The notes: generated by a model not told the origin, from the sequence alone. DNA of 37,768 nt from Calditrichota bacterium (GCA_014359355.1 JACIZP010000163.1:1-37768); one strand, 5' to 3'. Counted from the stretch's first letter, positions 28,116-35,747 are shown. Numbers and translations: made by a program.

Positions 28116-28954
28116 GGCTGACGCTGGACAACGTCTCCTACCGCTATCGCCAGGCAGCACCGGGCGCCCGCGTGGCGCTTGACCGCGTGAGTCTGGAGAT
28201 CAAGGAGCGCGAGTTTGTCGCCTTGGTGGGGCCAAGCGGCTCGGGCAAGACGACCCTCATCCAGCATTTCACCGGCCTTCTCCGCCCGACCGCCGGGCGC
28301 GTTCTGGTAGACGGCCAGGAGTTGCCCGAGCGCGGGCCCGCGCTCACTGCCTTGCGCCGCCGCATCGGGCTGGTATTCCAATTTCCCGAACTGCAACTTT
28401 TCGAGGAAACGGTCTTTGATGACGTGGCCTTTGGGCCGCGCAGACTGGGCCTCTCGGAACAGGAAATTGCAACGCGGGTGGAGTGGGCCCTGCGCGCAAT
28501 GGGCCTCGACCCCGCAGCTTTTGCTTCTCGCTCCCCGCACCGCCTCAGTGAAGGCGAGAAACGGCGGGTGGCGGTGGCCGGGGTGCTGGCAATGGACCCC
28601 GAAATGCTTGTCCTGGACGAACCCACCGCTGGCATGGACCCCGCAAGCGTTCGTCGGATTGCCGATGTTCTCAGGAACTTGCACGACGCCGGCAAGACGA
28701 TAGTTCTTGTCTCCCACAATATCGACCTGGTGTACCGCCTGGCCCAACGCGTGATCGTGCTCGCGACAGGCCGGGTGGTGTTCGACGGCCCGAAGGAAGA
28801 GCTTGTTGCACACGAGGCTCTCCTTGTGCGCCACGGATTGGCGTTACCACGTCTGCTGCGCGTGCTGCGGCGAAATCCCCCGCCGCTGCCAGTTGACGTG
28901 CGGCAGCTTCTCTCGTTGGAAGAAGTAGAGCGAGCGCTGCAGAGCTTGAAGTGA
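28112..28954 (+). CDS. ABC transporter ATP-binding protein, ECF/cobalt type (EcfA-like)
   Basis: Cytoplasmic ATPase subunit of an energy-coupling-factor or CbiO-like importer for vitamins or metals. The 280-aa product has Walker A VGPSGSGKTTL, the Q-loop in VFQFPELQLFEETVFDDVAF (the ECF-typical QxPExQLF form), signature HRLSEGEKRRVAVAGVLA, Walker B LVLDEPTAGMDP and switch His in VLVSHNIDLV. A C-terminal tail of about 50 residues with RLLRVLRRNPPPLPVDV is as in EcfA proteins. The start is a GTG sharing GTGA with the end of dgt, with AGGAG six bases upstream. No EcfT membrane subunit or substrate-binding EcfS gene lies beside it, so its partners must be elsewhere. Confidence 0.93.
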   Translation: MRLTLDNVSYRYRQAAPGARVALDRVSLEIKEREFVALVGPSGSGKTTLIQHFTGLLRPTAGRVLVDGQELPERGPALTALRRRIGLVFQFPELQLFEETVFDDVAFGPRRLGLSEQEIATRVEWALRAMGLDPAAFASRSPHRLSEGEKRRVAVAGVLAMDPEMLVLDEPTAGMDPASVRRIADVLRNLHDAGKTIVLVSHNIDLVYRLAQRVIVLATGRVVFDGPKEELVAHEALLVRHGLALPRLLRVLRRNPPPLPVDVRQLLSLEEVERALQSLK

Positions 28955-29278
28955 GCGGATATTTGCCACGTGGCATGGCCCCTGTTCAGAAAAACAACAC
29001 GATTTCACCCCAATTACGGATTTGAAATTGTGATGCAGAGCACAGAGTCAAATGTGAAGAAAATGACAAGGGCCCAAAGAGGAGCAGTTCCCTGGATGGT
29101 CCTTGCAGCTTGCGCCAAGACCATGTTTTCACTTTGCCTTGGCCTGGTAGCGTTCATGCTTTTCAGGCCTGCCAGCGCTCCGTCCTTCCCCGCGAGTGGT
29201 CGATTTTTTGCACACCTTGGCGTGGGCCCGAAGGTGCTCGGGCCATGGCAAGCTGAACCACAACGAGGTGTGCGAGGC
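28955..29278. other. Spacer of 324 bases before the sigma-54 activator
   Basis: The frame of the next gene stays open through this stretch and would encode a hydrophobic segment (AACAKTMFSLCLGLVAFMLF), but no start upstream of 29279 has a good Shine-Dalgarno. Bases about 28983-29070 are clearly more AT-rich than the surroundings, as expected of a promoter region, although no convincing -35/-10 pair was found. A block at 29144-29159 has the GG-N10-GC spacing of a sigma-54 promoter (CTGG...ATGC) but matches the rest poorly. Confidence 0.5.
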
Positions 29279-30370
29279 ATGAGGGACGAGTTGACGGACA
29301 CCCTTCCTGAGGTGTCGGTGGTGGGGTGCGACTTCCCAGAGGTGGCGGAGAAGAGTGGCAGCGGTGCCTTTGGGTTTGACTACTACTACCCCATGGTCAG
29401 TCACAACCCACAGATTCGGCAGATGCTCTCGCTGATCAAGAAGGTAGCGCGGAGCAACGCCACTGTGCTTATCCAGGGCGAGACGGGTACCGGCAAGGAG
29501 ATGATGGCCGGGCTCATCCAAATGCTCAGCCTCCGTGCCGACAAGCCCTTCATCCAGGTGAACTGCGCGGCGCTGCCGGACCAGCTCCTGGAGAGCGAGC
29601 TGTTCGGCCACGAGCGCGGCGCGTATACCGGCGCCTACACCACGCGCATCGGCAAGTTTGAGCTGGCTGACAAGGGCACGCTTTTCCTGGACGAGGTCGG
29701 CGATATGGCACTGCCCACCCAGGCCAAGATCTTGCGTGTGCTGCAGGAGCAGCGCTTCAGCCGCCTGGGGGGCAACCGCATGATCAATGTGGATGTGCGC
29801 CTGATCGCCGCGACCAACAAGGACCTGGAGCGCGAAATAGAGCTGGGCAACTTTCGGCTGGACCTCTACTATCGCCTGAACGTGGTGCAGATCAACATTC
29901 CCCCGTTGCGCGAGCGGCGTGAAGACATCCCCATCCTGGCCGAGTATTTCCGCCGCAAATTCGCGTCGGAGATGAAGAAGGAGGTGGGAGGCTTCACGCA
30001 GGAGACCATGCGGCTCCTCCAGAACCACTCCTGGCCAGGGAACATCCGCGAGTTGAAGAATTTGGTGGAGAGGGCGGTCATCGTTGTCGGCGAAGGGCAG
30101 CAGATTACGCCCAACGACCTCTCCCTCTCCGGCCGTGACTACTTCGCCGCAGGTGGTCAGAATCGCCGCCGGCAAGAGAGTGACTGCGGAGGCAGACTGA
30201 CGACCCTGAATCTTGCCGAACTGGAGCGGACCGCAATCTTGCAGGCCCTGGAGAGAACCGGCTGGGTACAGAAAGATGCCGCCGCGCTCCTCGGCATTTC
30301 ACCGCGGGCCCTCAATTACAAGATCAGTCAACACAAGATCACCCACGAGTCCTGGAAGAAGCATGTGTGA
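29279..30370 (+). CDS. Sigma-54-dependent transcriptional activator (AAA+ plus Fis-type HTH)
   Basis: Enhancer-binding protein that remodels sigma-54 RNA polymerase. From the ATG at 29279 (GAGGTG eight bases upstream) the product is 363 aa. A short N-terminal segment of about 35 residues has no recognisable receiver, PAS or GAF domain. The AAA+ domain follows, with Walker A LIQGETGTGKE, the sigma-54 contact loop GAYTGA (the usual GAFTGA with Tyr for Phe), Walker B TLFLDEVGDM and arginine-finger region RLDLYYRLNV. The C-terminal Fis-type helix-turn-helix reads KDAAALLGISPRALNYKISQ. In-frame GTG 28970 or ATG 29063 would add a membrane-like segment, but both have poor ribosome sites. It overlaps the next gene by 8 bases. 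Its signal and target genes are unknown. Confidence 0.9.
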   Translation: MRDELTDTLPEVSVVGCDFPEVAEKSGSGAFGFDYYYPMVSHNPQIRQMLSLIKKVARSNATVLIQGETGTGKEMMAGLIQMLSLRADKPFIQVNCAALPDQLLESELFGHERGAYTGAYTTRIGKFELADKGTLFLDEVGDMALPTQAKILRVLQEQRFSRLGGNRMINVDVRLIAATNKDLEREIELGNFRLDLYYRLNVVQINIPPLRERREDIPILAEYFRRKFASEMKKEVGGFTQETMRLLQNHSWPGNIRELKNLVERAVIVVGEGQQITPNDLSLSGRDYFAAGGQNRRRQESDCGGRLTTLNLAELERTAILQALERTGWVQKDAAALLGISPRALNYKISQHKITHESWKKHV

Positions 30371-30980
30371 GGCGATGGGAAGAGAGGCTACGAAGTTTTC
30401 GGTTGCTGCTATCTGGTCTCTGCTTCTGGCCACCGTTGCTCAGGCTGGCCATCTGGTGATTGTGTGGGAGCCGAACCGCGAACCGGATGTGGCCGGCTAC
30501 ATCGTCCACTACGGTACGCGGCCGGGCACATACCAGGCGTCCATCGACGTGGGCCCGAAGACCCGCGTCCTGGTGGGCCCGTTGGCGGACAGCGTCCGCT
30601 ACTACTTCGCGGTGTCCGCCTACGACAGGTGGAACAACGAGAGTGCTTTGTCGCGCGAGGTGAGCGGCGTGGTGGGCCAAGGGGAGATTCTTCCTACAGA
30701 GTTTGTCCTCCACCCCAGCTTTCCCAATCCCTTTACGACCGACACATGGCTCGTGTTCGATCTGCCTTCTGCCGATCAAGTAGAATTCCGCATCTTCGAC
30801 ATCAACGGCAAGTTGGTGCGAACCTTGCGGCCGCCTGCCTCCAATGCCGGAGCAAATGCCCCAGTGCTTTGGGACGGCTTCGACGACTCCGGCCGCCCTG
30901 TCCCGAGCGGCATCTACTACTGCCGCGGCTTCGGCTCTACTGCCCGTAGCCAAACCATCCGCCTCATCCGTGTCCGGTGA
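30363..30980 (+). CDS. Small exported protein with FnIII and FlgD-Ig/T9SS-like C-terminal domain
   Basis: Predicted secreted protein of 205 aa. It has an N-terminal signal (FSVAAIWSLLLATVAQA), then a fibronectin type III-like domain (about 33-108: VIVWEPNREPDVAGYIVHYG, SVRYYFAVSAYDRWN). A C-terminal module of about 85 residues (115-205) follows, with FVLHPSFPNPFTTDTWLVFD, VEFRIFDINGKLVRTL and VPSGIYYCR. This module is the FlgD-Ig-like/sorting-type domain common at the ends of secreted proteins in Calditrichota, KSB1, Zixibacteria and relatives. The ATG at 30363 overlaps the end of the sigma-54 activator; ATG 30375 is an alternative. Coupling to a regulator gene is unusual. Function is unknown; an adhesion or sorting role is inference. 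Confidence 0.8.
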   Translation: MCEAMGREATKFSVAAIWSLLLATVAQAGHLVIVWEPNREPDVAGYIVHYGTRPGTYQASIDVGPKTRVLVGPLADSVRYYFAVSAYDRWNNESALSREVSGVVGQGEILPTEFVLHPSFPNPFTTDTWLVFDLPSADQVEFRIFDINGKLVRTLRPPASNAGANAPVLWDGFDDSGRPVPSGIYYCRGFGSTARSQTIRLIRVR

Positions 30981-30984
30981 AGGA

Positions 30985-31062
30985 GCGGGTGAGCCTGGAG
31001 CGGAGGTAACGCAGCTTAGCCCGACGGCGTAGCCCGCTTTCCCCGAGTTTGGCTCACCCGCT
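30985..31062. repeat. Long inverted repeat (structured element) downstream of the FnIII gene
   Basis: AGCGGGTGAGCC at 30985-30996 is mirrored perfectly by GGCTCACCCGCT at 31051-31062 (12 bp arms, 54 bases apart). A nested AGCGG/CCGCT pair lies inside, and the core holds a direct repeat TAGCCCG. No T-run follows, so it is not a standard terminator. It starts 5 bases after the stop codon and might protect the 3' end of the message or be a dispersed palindromic repeat. Confidence 0.6.
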
Positions 31063-31334
31063 GTGAGGAGGGGCTTCAGCCTCGGCCCTGGCCGCCACAG
31101 CGCCACCAAACAGCACACACCCCTCACGAGGGAGCTCGCGCTGCCCGTGGTGACCGATAATGTTGTTCGGCAGCCTGGGGAAAATGTTCGCTTGGGGAGC
31201 AACTGGCTGGTGTGGCGACTCACCCCTCGCCGGAGGGAGCGGCCGCCCGCCATTTGCTCGGCCTCCCGGCTGTGCCTGCGGGCCTCTGGCGGGGAGGGTT
31301 GGCAGCAAAAATTCCCAATCCCCGGAGGTGGATC
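31063..31334. other. Convergent spacer between FnIII gene and nadE
   Basis: Together with the preceding inverted repeat this forms a 354-base gene-free stretch between two converging genes. It holds further GC-rich imperfect inverted blocks (around 31213-31230 and 31280-31298) but no clear terminator with a T-run and no credible ORF. I see nothing else in it. Confidence 0.5.
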
Positions 31335-33068
31335 CTACTCCTCGCGGTAGCGATTGGTGATGGGCATGCGTCGATCCTTGCCAAAGGCGCGCGGCGTGAT
31401 CTTGATGCCCGGGGCCGCTTGCCGGCGTTTGTACTCACTCATGTCGACCATCCGCACCACGCGCCGCACCGTGGCCTCGTCAAATCCCTCACTGACAATG
31501 TCAGCTATGCTGAGGTCGCGCTCAACGTACGCCTCGAGAATGGGATCCAACACCCGGTACGGCGGCAGCGAGTCCTCGTCTTTCTGGTTTGGGCGCAGCT
31601 CGGCACTGGGCGCCCTTTCGATGATTGACCTCGGGATGACCTCCTTCCCGTGGCGTGCGTTGAGATGGTGTGCCAACCGGTAGACCAGCGTCTTCGGCAC
31701 ATCTTTGAGCACCGCAAAGCCGCCCACCATGTCGCCGTACATCGTACAGTAGCCCACAGCGACCTCACTCTTGTTGCCCGTCGCCAGGACTAACCAGTTG
31801 AACTTGTTGGCAAGAGCCATCAGAATGTTCCCCCGAATGCGCGCCTGAATATTTTCCTCCGTCACGTCTTCGGGCAGGTCACGGAAGTGTTCGGCCAAGA
31901 GTCCGCGGTAGATGTCCACGGCCTGGTGGATCGGTACGGTGATGAGGTTTATCCCGAGGTTTGTCGCGACCTGCTGGGCGTCGGTCATGCTCTGCTCGCT
32001 GGTGTACACCGAGGGCATCCTGACGCCGGTCACGTGCCGCGGACCCACAGCCTCGGCCGCAATGGCGGCAACCAGGGCGGAGTCTATACCTCCGCTCAAA
32101 CCGAGCACGACGTCCCGGAAACCATTCTTCCGAACATAGTCACGAGTGCCAAGCACCAGGGCCCGCCAGACCTCCTCCTCCATGGTGAGCTCTTCCGTGG
32201 GGCAGGCCGGCAAGACTGGTCTCGCGGAATGGTGCTCTGCGCCGGAGAGTGTTACCTTGTGGTGCCGGTAGGGGGCTGCGAAGGTCCTTTGCCGGGACAT
32301 GAATTCGCTATCAGAGGCGCGCAGGGCGTCCGCTTGCTCTGGGTCGATGTCCACCACGATCATCTCTTCGGCAAAGGCTCTGCCGCGAGCTAACACCTCG
32401 CCCGAGGGAGCTATCACCAGGCTCTGCCCGTCGAAAACCAGCTCATCTTGCCCGCCGACCAGGTTGCAGTAGGCCAGGTACACCCTGCATAATCTGGCGC
32501 GCGTCGTCATCATCTCCGTCCGCGCCTGACCTTTCAGGGCGTGGAACGGCGAGCACGAAATGTTGACCACCACCTGCGCCCCAGCGGCATAGGCGAGCGT
32601 CTCCACCACCCCTTCCGGCACCCAGAGGTCCTCGCAGATGGAGATTCCCATGCGCACTCCATCCATGTCCAGGGCGAGTACTTCACTGCCCGGCACAAAG
32701 TACCGCTTTTCGTCAAACACTCCGTAGTTGGGCAGACAGATCTTGTGGTAGGTGGCCACCAGTTGCCCGTCGCGCAGCACGGCCGCGGCGTTGCGAAGAC
32801 CCGCCGTGTCCTGGTCGGCAAATCCCACCACGGCCACAGGGCCTCTCGCGGCTGCCGCCACGCTTTCCAGTGCCAGGCGGTTGTCTTCCACAAAACGGCG
32901 CCGCAGGAGGAGGTCCTCGGGCGGATACCCCGTCAGCGCAAGCTCAGGGAAGATGGCCACGTCGGCGCCCACTTCTCTCGCTTTGTCCAGCCCGTTGATG
33001 ACAAGTTGGGCGTTTCCCTTGAGGTCCCCGACCGTTGGGTTGATCTGAAAGAGGGCAATCCTCAGCAT
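31335..33068 (-). CDS. nadE: Glutamine-dependent NAD+ synthetase
   Basis: Last step of NAD synthesis: amidates deamido-NAD using ammonia released from glutamine. The 577-aa product joins two domains. An N-terminal nitrilase-type glutaminase (about 1-260) has the catalytic triad Glu42 (FPELALTGYPPEDLL), Lys109 (YHKICLPNYGVFDE) and Cys145 (GISICEDLW). A C-terminal PP-loop synthetase (about 290-577) has VLGLSGGIDSALVAAIAAEA, NIQARIRGNILMALAN, ATGNKSEVAVGYCTMYGDM and the KITPRAFGKDRRMPITNRYR end. The ATG at 33068 with AGGAGAGGT upstream gives MLRIALFQINPTVGD, the family start. It overlaps the end of the RmlD-like gene by 7 bases, so they are translationally coupled. Confidence 0.97.
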   Translation of the reverse strand: MLRIALFQINPTVGDLKGNAQLVINGLDKAREVGADVAIFPELALTGYPPEDLLLRRRFVEDNRLALESVAAAARGPVAVVGFADQDTAGLRNAAAVLRDGQLVATYHKICLPNYGVFDEKRYFVPGSEVLALDMDGVRMGISICEDLWVPEGVVETLAYAAGAQVVVNISCSPFHALKGQARTEMMTTRARLCRVYLAYCNLVGGQDELVFDGQSLVIAPSGEVLARGRAFAEEMIVVDIDPEQADALRASDSEFMSRQRTFAAPYRHHKVTLSGAEHHSARPVLPACPTEELTMEEEVWRALVLGTRDYVRKNGFRDVVLGLSGGIDSALVAAIAAEAVGPRHVTGVRMPSVYTSEQSMTDAQQVATNLGINLITVPIHQAVDIYRGLLAEHFRDLPEDVTEENIQARIRGNILMALANKFNWLVLATGNKSEVAVGYCTMYGDMVGGFAVLKDVPKTLVYRLAHHLNARHGKEVIPRSIIERAPSAELRPNQKDEDSLPPYRVLDPILEAYVERDLSIADIVSEGFDEATVRRVVRMVDMSEYKRRQAAPGIKITPRAFGKDRRMPITNRYREE

Positions 33069-34030
33069 ACCTCTCCTGCTCCAGGCTCTTCTGACCCACT
33101 GCTGCTGGACGTCAAAGTTACTTCGGTTCCATCGCGGGTGATCATGCGACGCAACCCGTCCCGGACGCCATGGAGGCGGGTGACAAGGAGTCTCTGGGCT
33201 CGCTCCGTGCATAGGCTGACGTCCCGGGGCCTGGGTGCGCCAAGAGGCACCTCTGCCATGGTGCGCCTCAGCAGCAGGCACTTGTCGTGATCCAAAAGGT
33301 CAGCCACGTGCACGCCGAAGGTGAAACGGTCCACACGCTCGGGGCCTGCAAGGTGAAGCACGCCGACAAAATCCTTGCTCGATAGTTCGACCAGCGCTGC
33401 CGCCAGGTCAGAGACCAGAATTGGCGTGCGGTACTGGTCGACAAACAGCGGCACAGGTTCGCCGGCCGCAAGGCGTTGCTCAATCCAGGTAAAAAACGAA
33501 GAACCCCCTGTGCGCGGCCGTCCGTAGATGAGCGCCGACCGGGCGATGATGTGGTTGGCGCACAAGGCCTGCACGGCTCGCTCTGCTTCCACCTTTGTCT
33601 GCCCGTAGACATTGAGCGCACGTGGGCTGTCCGTCTCCCGATACCAGCCAGTACATCCGTCGAATACCATGTCAGAGGAAACGAAAATCATGCGGGCTGC
33701 ATTGTCGCCGCACCAGCTCGCTATGGTCTTAGTGGCCTCCACGTTGATGAGCTGCGCTTCATCCGGGTCACTCTCACAGTAATCCAAATCGGTGAGTGCC
33801 GCACAGTGGATCACCACATGAGGGCGCACCGTGTCAAGCAACCGGCGCACGTCCCGCTCATCGTCCAGCCGGAGCTGAACCGCCTCCACTCCCCGGAGGC
33901 GGAAGGGATGTTCGTGCCAGGTGCCGTACACCGACCAGTGATGCGCCGCCAGATAGGCCACATGCCCACCCAAGAAGCCGCTGGCGCCGGTGACCAACAG
34001 TCGCCCGAGGCTGCCCTTGCCGCCACTCAT
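33062..34030 (-). CDS. RmlD-like NAD(P)-dependent sugar nucleotide reductase
   Basis: Short-chain (extended SDR) oxidoreductase resembling dTDP-4-dehydrorhamnose reductase. The 322-aa product has the NAD(P) glycine motif LLVTGASGFLGGHVAYLAA, the RPHVVIHCAALTDLDYCE strand, and the catalytic Ser-x-x and YxxxK: VSSDMVFDG with Tyr/Lys in NVYGQTKVEAERAV. A YRTPILVSDLAAALVEL segment follows as in RmlD. No rhamnose pathway genes (rmlA, B or C) are nearby, so substrate assignment is uncertain; it could act on another sugar nucleotide or be a MAT2B-like regulator. GAGG stands six bases before the ATG. It sits between a small Cys-rich gene and nadE, whose product supplies its cofactor. Confidence 0.85.
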   Translation of the reverse strand: MSGGKGSLGRLLVTGASGFLGGHVAYLAAHHWSVYGTWHEHPFRLRGVEAVQLRLDDERDVRRLLDTVRPHVVIHCAALTDLDYCESDPDEAQLINVEATKTIASWCGDNAARMIFVSSDMVFDGCTGWYRETDSPRALNVYGQTKVEAERAVQALCANHIIARSALIYGRPRTGGSSFFTWIEQRLAAGEPVPLFVDQYRTPILVSDLAAALVELSSKDFVGVLHLAGPERVDRFTFGVHVADLLDHDKCLLLRRTMAEVPLGAPRPRDVSLCTERAQRLLVTRLHGVRDGLRRMITRDGTEVTLTSSSSGSEEPGAGEVC

Positions 34031-34036
34031 GGAGCC

Positions 34037-34255
34037 TCAGAGATTTGCCTTGGGTCGACGCCTGCCAAACTGCACCGCGCACGGCGCATTCTTCGGCACG
34101 AGCGCCTGCAGCTGCGCACACCAGAGGGCGGCAAACGTGCGACAACTGCGCGCCCCGTCCAACGCCTCTTCTTTGGGAAAAGAGGCGTGCTCGCAGCGCA
34201 AGTCGCAGAACTTGATGCGCGCCGTGGTCACTCCTGCATTGTCGTCTTCACCCAT
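34037..34255 (-). CDS. Small cysteine-rich protein, function unknown
   Basis: A 72-aa product with good coding signs: ATG 34255 with GAGGTG five bases upstream, and a stop 6 bases before the RmlD-like start. It contains five Cys in the order KFCDLRCEHASFPKEE, ARSCRTFAALWCAQ, then KNAPCAVQFGRR. The Cys spacing (CxxxC, then CxxxxxxxxC and a later C) suggests a metal-binding or iron-sulfur-type fold. I recall similar small proteins in other bacteria but know no function. It begins the operon with the reductase and nadE. Confidence 0.7.
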   Translation of the reverse strand: MGEDDNAGVTTARIKFCDLRCEHASFPKEEALDGARSCRTFAALWCAQLQALVPKNAPCAVQFGRRRPKANL

Positions 34256-34333
34256 CTTGCCACCTCACCACTGCCTGCCTCGCGATTCGGATAACGCAAG
34301 ACTCTCCTCTTAGAGCTTATGCACACAAACCTG

Positions 34334-34362
34334 TTGACATTGGCTCGAATGTTTCGTATAGT
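34334..34362 (+). promoter_or_regulatory. Near-consensus sigma-70 promoter for rlmH
   Basis: TTGACA (-35, 34334-34339), 17-base spacer, TATAGT (-10, 34357-34362). The start of transcription would be near 34369, about 44 bases before the GTG of rlmH. Confidence 0.85.
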
Positions 34363-34412
34363 AAGACGTCTGCCGTTATTGGCTGCCTCACTGCGCGAAG
34401 GAGGCCCAACTG

Positions 34413-34880
34413 GTGCGTGTAAAACTTCTCGTCGTGGGTGTGCCGAAGAACACCCACGTCCGTGCGCTGGCTAAGGACTATCTGCAGCGCCTGGCTCGCT
34501 ACGCCAATGTGGACGCCACCTACGTGAAAGAGGAGCGCCGTAGTGACCCTCCTTCAACTCGCACCCCCACGCGACAGGAGCGCCGGCTGCTGGAGCGCCT
34601 CACCGGACGCGACTTCGTCGTGGTCCTGGATGCCGCGGGACGCATGATGACTTCTCCAGAACTTGCACAGTTTCTGGCCGCTCGTGCTAATTCTCCTGCC
34701 AGCGCCACCGTGTTCATTATCGGAGGCCCTGAGGGCCTTGGGCCCCACCTCAAGGAGCGAGCTGACCTTATGTTGTCGCTCTCACCAATGACCTTCCCCC
34801 ACGAGCTCTGTCTGGTGGTCGTCCTGGAACAACTCTATCGGGCGTTCACGATCCTCAAAGGCGAACCATACCACAAATAG
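34413..34880 (+). CDS. rlmH: 23S rRNA (pseudouridine1915-N3)-methyltransferase RlmH
   Basis: SPOUT-family methyltransferase that modifies pseudouridine 1915 of helix 69 in assembled 70S ribosomes, with SAM as donor. The 155-aa product has the RlmH pattern: MRVKLLVVGVPKN, YLQRLARYANVDATYVKEE, DFVVVLDAAGRMMTSPELAQ, the SAM knot segment FIIGGPEGLG, LSLSPMTFPHELCLVVVLEQ and the highly conserved end YRAFTILKGEPYHK. Length is the family norm (about 155). The start is GTG 34413 with GAAGGAGG eight bases upstream. It is a single-gene unit behind its own strong promoter and faces khpA tail to tail. Confidence 0.97.
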   Translation: MRVKLLVVGVPKNTHVRALAKDYLQRLARYANVDATYVKEERRSDPPSTRTPTRQERRLLERLTGRDFVVVLDAAGRMMTSPELAQFLAARANSPASATVFIIGGPEGLGPHLKERADLMLSLSPMTFPHELCLVVVLEQLYRAFTILKGEPYHK

Positions 34881-34891
34881 CCCTGGGACAG

Positions 34892-34926
34892 GAGGAGACA
34901 AAAAAGCGCCGTCTCCTCATCGGCGC
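34892..34926. terminator. Bidirectional terminator between rlmH and khpA with two competing hairpins
   Basis: On the minus strand GCGCCG/CGGCGC (arms at 34926-34921 and 34911-34906) is followed by TTTTTT, a good terminator for khpA. On the plus strand the same stem is preceded by AAAAAA and followed by GCTCTCTTTCT, a weaker rlmH terminator. A second 8-bp stem GAGGAGAC/GTCTCCTC (34892-34899 and 34911-34918) uses part of the same bases, so the two cannot form together. Confidence 0.75.
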
Positions 34927-35029
34927 GCTCTCTTTCTCTGCCGGGATTGAGTGAGTTGCGGGCCGTCGTGCACCCGTGCAAGGGCACCCCATGTCGAAGC
35001 CCGTGGCTTGAACAACGAGGATAGCCACT

Positions 35030-35260
35030 CTACTCGAGGATTTCCAGCGTGGCGTGCCTCCCCGACTTGCGGGCTACCGCACTCAACAATACGCGGATGG
35101 CATGGGCGGTCCGCCCATTTTTGCCGATGACCTTCCCCATATCTTGCCGGGCCACGCGCAGTTCATAGACGATCGTCGTCTCCCCGTACACCTCGGACAC
35201 CCTGACCTGATCCGGGTCGTCCACCAGGTGTTTGACAATGTACTCCACGAATTCCTTCAT
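35030..35260 (-). CDS. khpA: KH-domain RNA-binding protein KhpA
   Basis: Small RNA-binding protein that, with KhpB/Jag in other bacteria, affects cell division and elongation and binds many RNAs. The 76-aa product is essentially one KH domain: [20 protein letters not shown], then [20 protein letters not shown] with the GKNG nucleic-acid loop, and [20 protein letters not shown]. The ATG at 35260 has GGAAGGGG seven bases upstream; the in-frame start at 35281 is less likely. In many genomes khpA lies in the rpsP-rimM-trmD cluster, but here it stands alone. It has its own promoter and a leader of about 140 bases. Confidence 0.95.
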   Translation of the reverse strand: MKEFVEYIVKHLVDDPDQVRVSEVYGETTIVYELRVARQDMGKVIGKNGRTAHAIRVLLSAVARKSGRHATLEILE

Positions 35261-35408
35261 GGCTATCCCCTTCCTTTCCACTGGTCCGTTCCGCGATAGC
35301 CGGCGAGCCCCAGACCATCGGGCGTCAGGAGAACGGCGAGATGCCTACTGCGGGTGCACTTGCGAGTTGTGGCGAACACACCGGCCATTGTCCTGCGACT
35401 CTGTGCAT

Positions 35409-35437
35409 AATATACCCCACTGCATCTACATTGTCAA
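35409..35437 (-). promoter_or_regulatory. Consensus sigma-70 promoter for khpA
   Basis: Minus strand: TTGACA (-35, 35437-35432), 17-base spacer, TATATT (-10, 35414-35409). Transcription would start near 35402, about 140 bases ahead of the khpA ATG. Confidence 0.85.
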
Positions 35438-35627
35438 GGAAAAAGTGCAACACTTGTCTCCCCGGGGAGCCGACCTCTCCGTGCGCCGCCAATAGCATCG
35501 AGGAGGATTGGTGCCCAAAAATTGCCAAAAGATGCCAGGAACTACAGCTATCTGCCGGGAACGGCAACTATGCTCGGCAGCGACCAAAGGCCTGGTGGAC
35601 TGCATAAGATCCGGCGCAGGTTGCCTC
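35438..35627. other. Gene-free stretch between the khpA and groESL promoters
   Basis: Part of the 487-base divergent region 35261-35747, which otherwise holds the khpA leader and promoter and the groES promoter, operator and leader. A tiny frame at 35512-35607 (31 codons, GTG start, GAGGAGG upstream) is the only coding hint and is not convincing. I see nothing else. Confidence 0.5.
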
Positions 35628-35655
35628 TTGACATTTGGGCGCGGAACGCTATATT
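35628..35655 (+). promoter_or_regulatory. Sigma-70 promoter for groES-groEL
   Basis: TTGACA (-35, 35628-35633), 16-base spacer, TATATT (-10, 35650-35655). The predicted transcription start (about 35662) lies just before the CIRCE operator. Confidence 0.85.
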
Positions 35656-35668
35656 TGTGGTGCACTTG

Positions 35669-35695
35669 TTAGCACTCACCCAAAGAGAGTGCTAA
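35669..35695 (+). promoter_or_regulatory. CIRCE operator (HrcA binding site)
   Basis: TTAGCACTC, nine bases, GAGTGCTAA: a perfect match to the CIRCE consensus. HrcA bound here would block groESL transcription at normal temperature and release it on heat shock. hrcA itself is not in the window. Confidence 0.97.
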
Positions 35696-35747
35696 CAATG
35701 GCCCATCAATTGTCCAGACGTCAGTGTCATAGCAAGGAGGTGTGGGT

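Noticed and set aside
29144-29159. Sigma-54-like GG-N10-GC block upstream of the activator
   Set aside because: Only the GG/GC spacing fits; the rest of the consensus matches poorly and such blocks are frequent by chance in GC-rich DNA.
28970-29278. N-terminal extension giving the sigma-54 activator a membrane segment
   Set aside because: None of the upstream starts has a good Shine-Dalgarno, the composition is unlike the gene, and ATG 29279 has GAGGTG at good spacing. Kept as an open alternative only.
35512-35607. 31-codon frame with GTG start and GAGGAGG upstream before groES
   Set aside because: The spacing to the start is short and there are no motifs; coding cannot be supported from one sequence.
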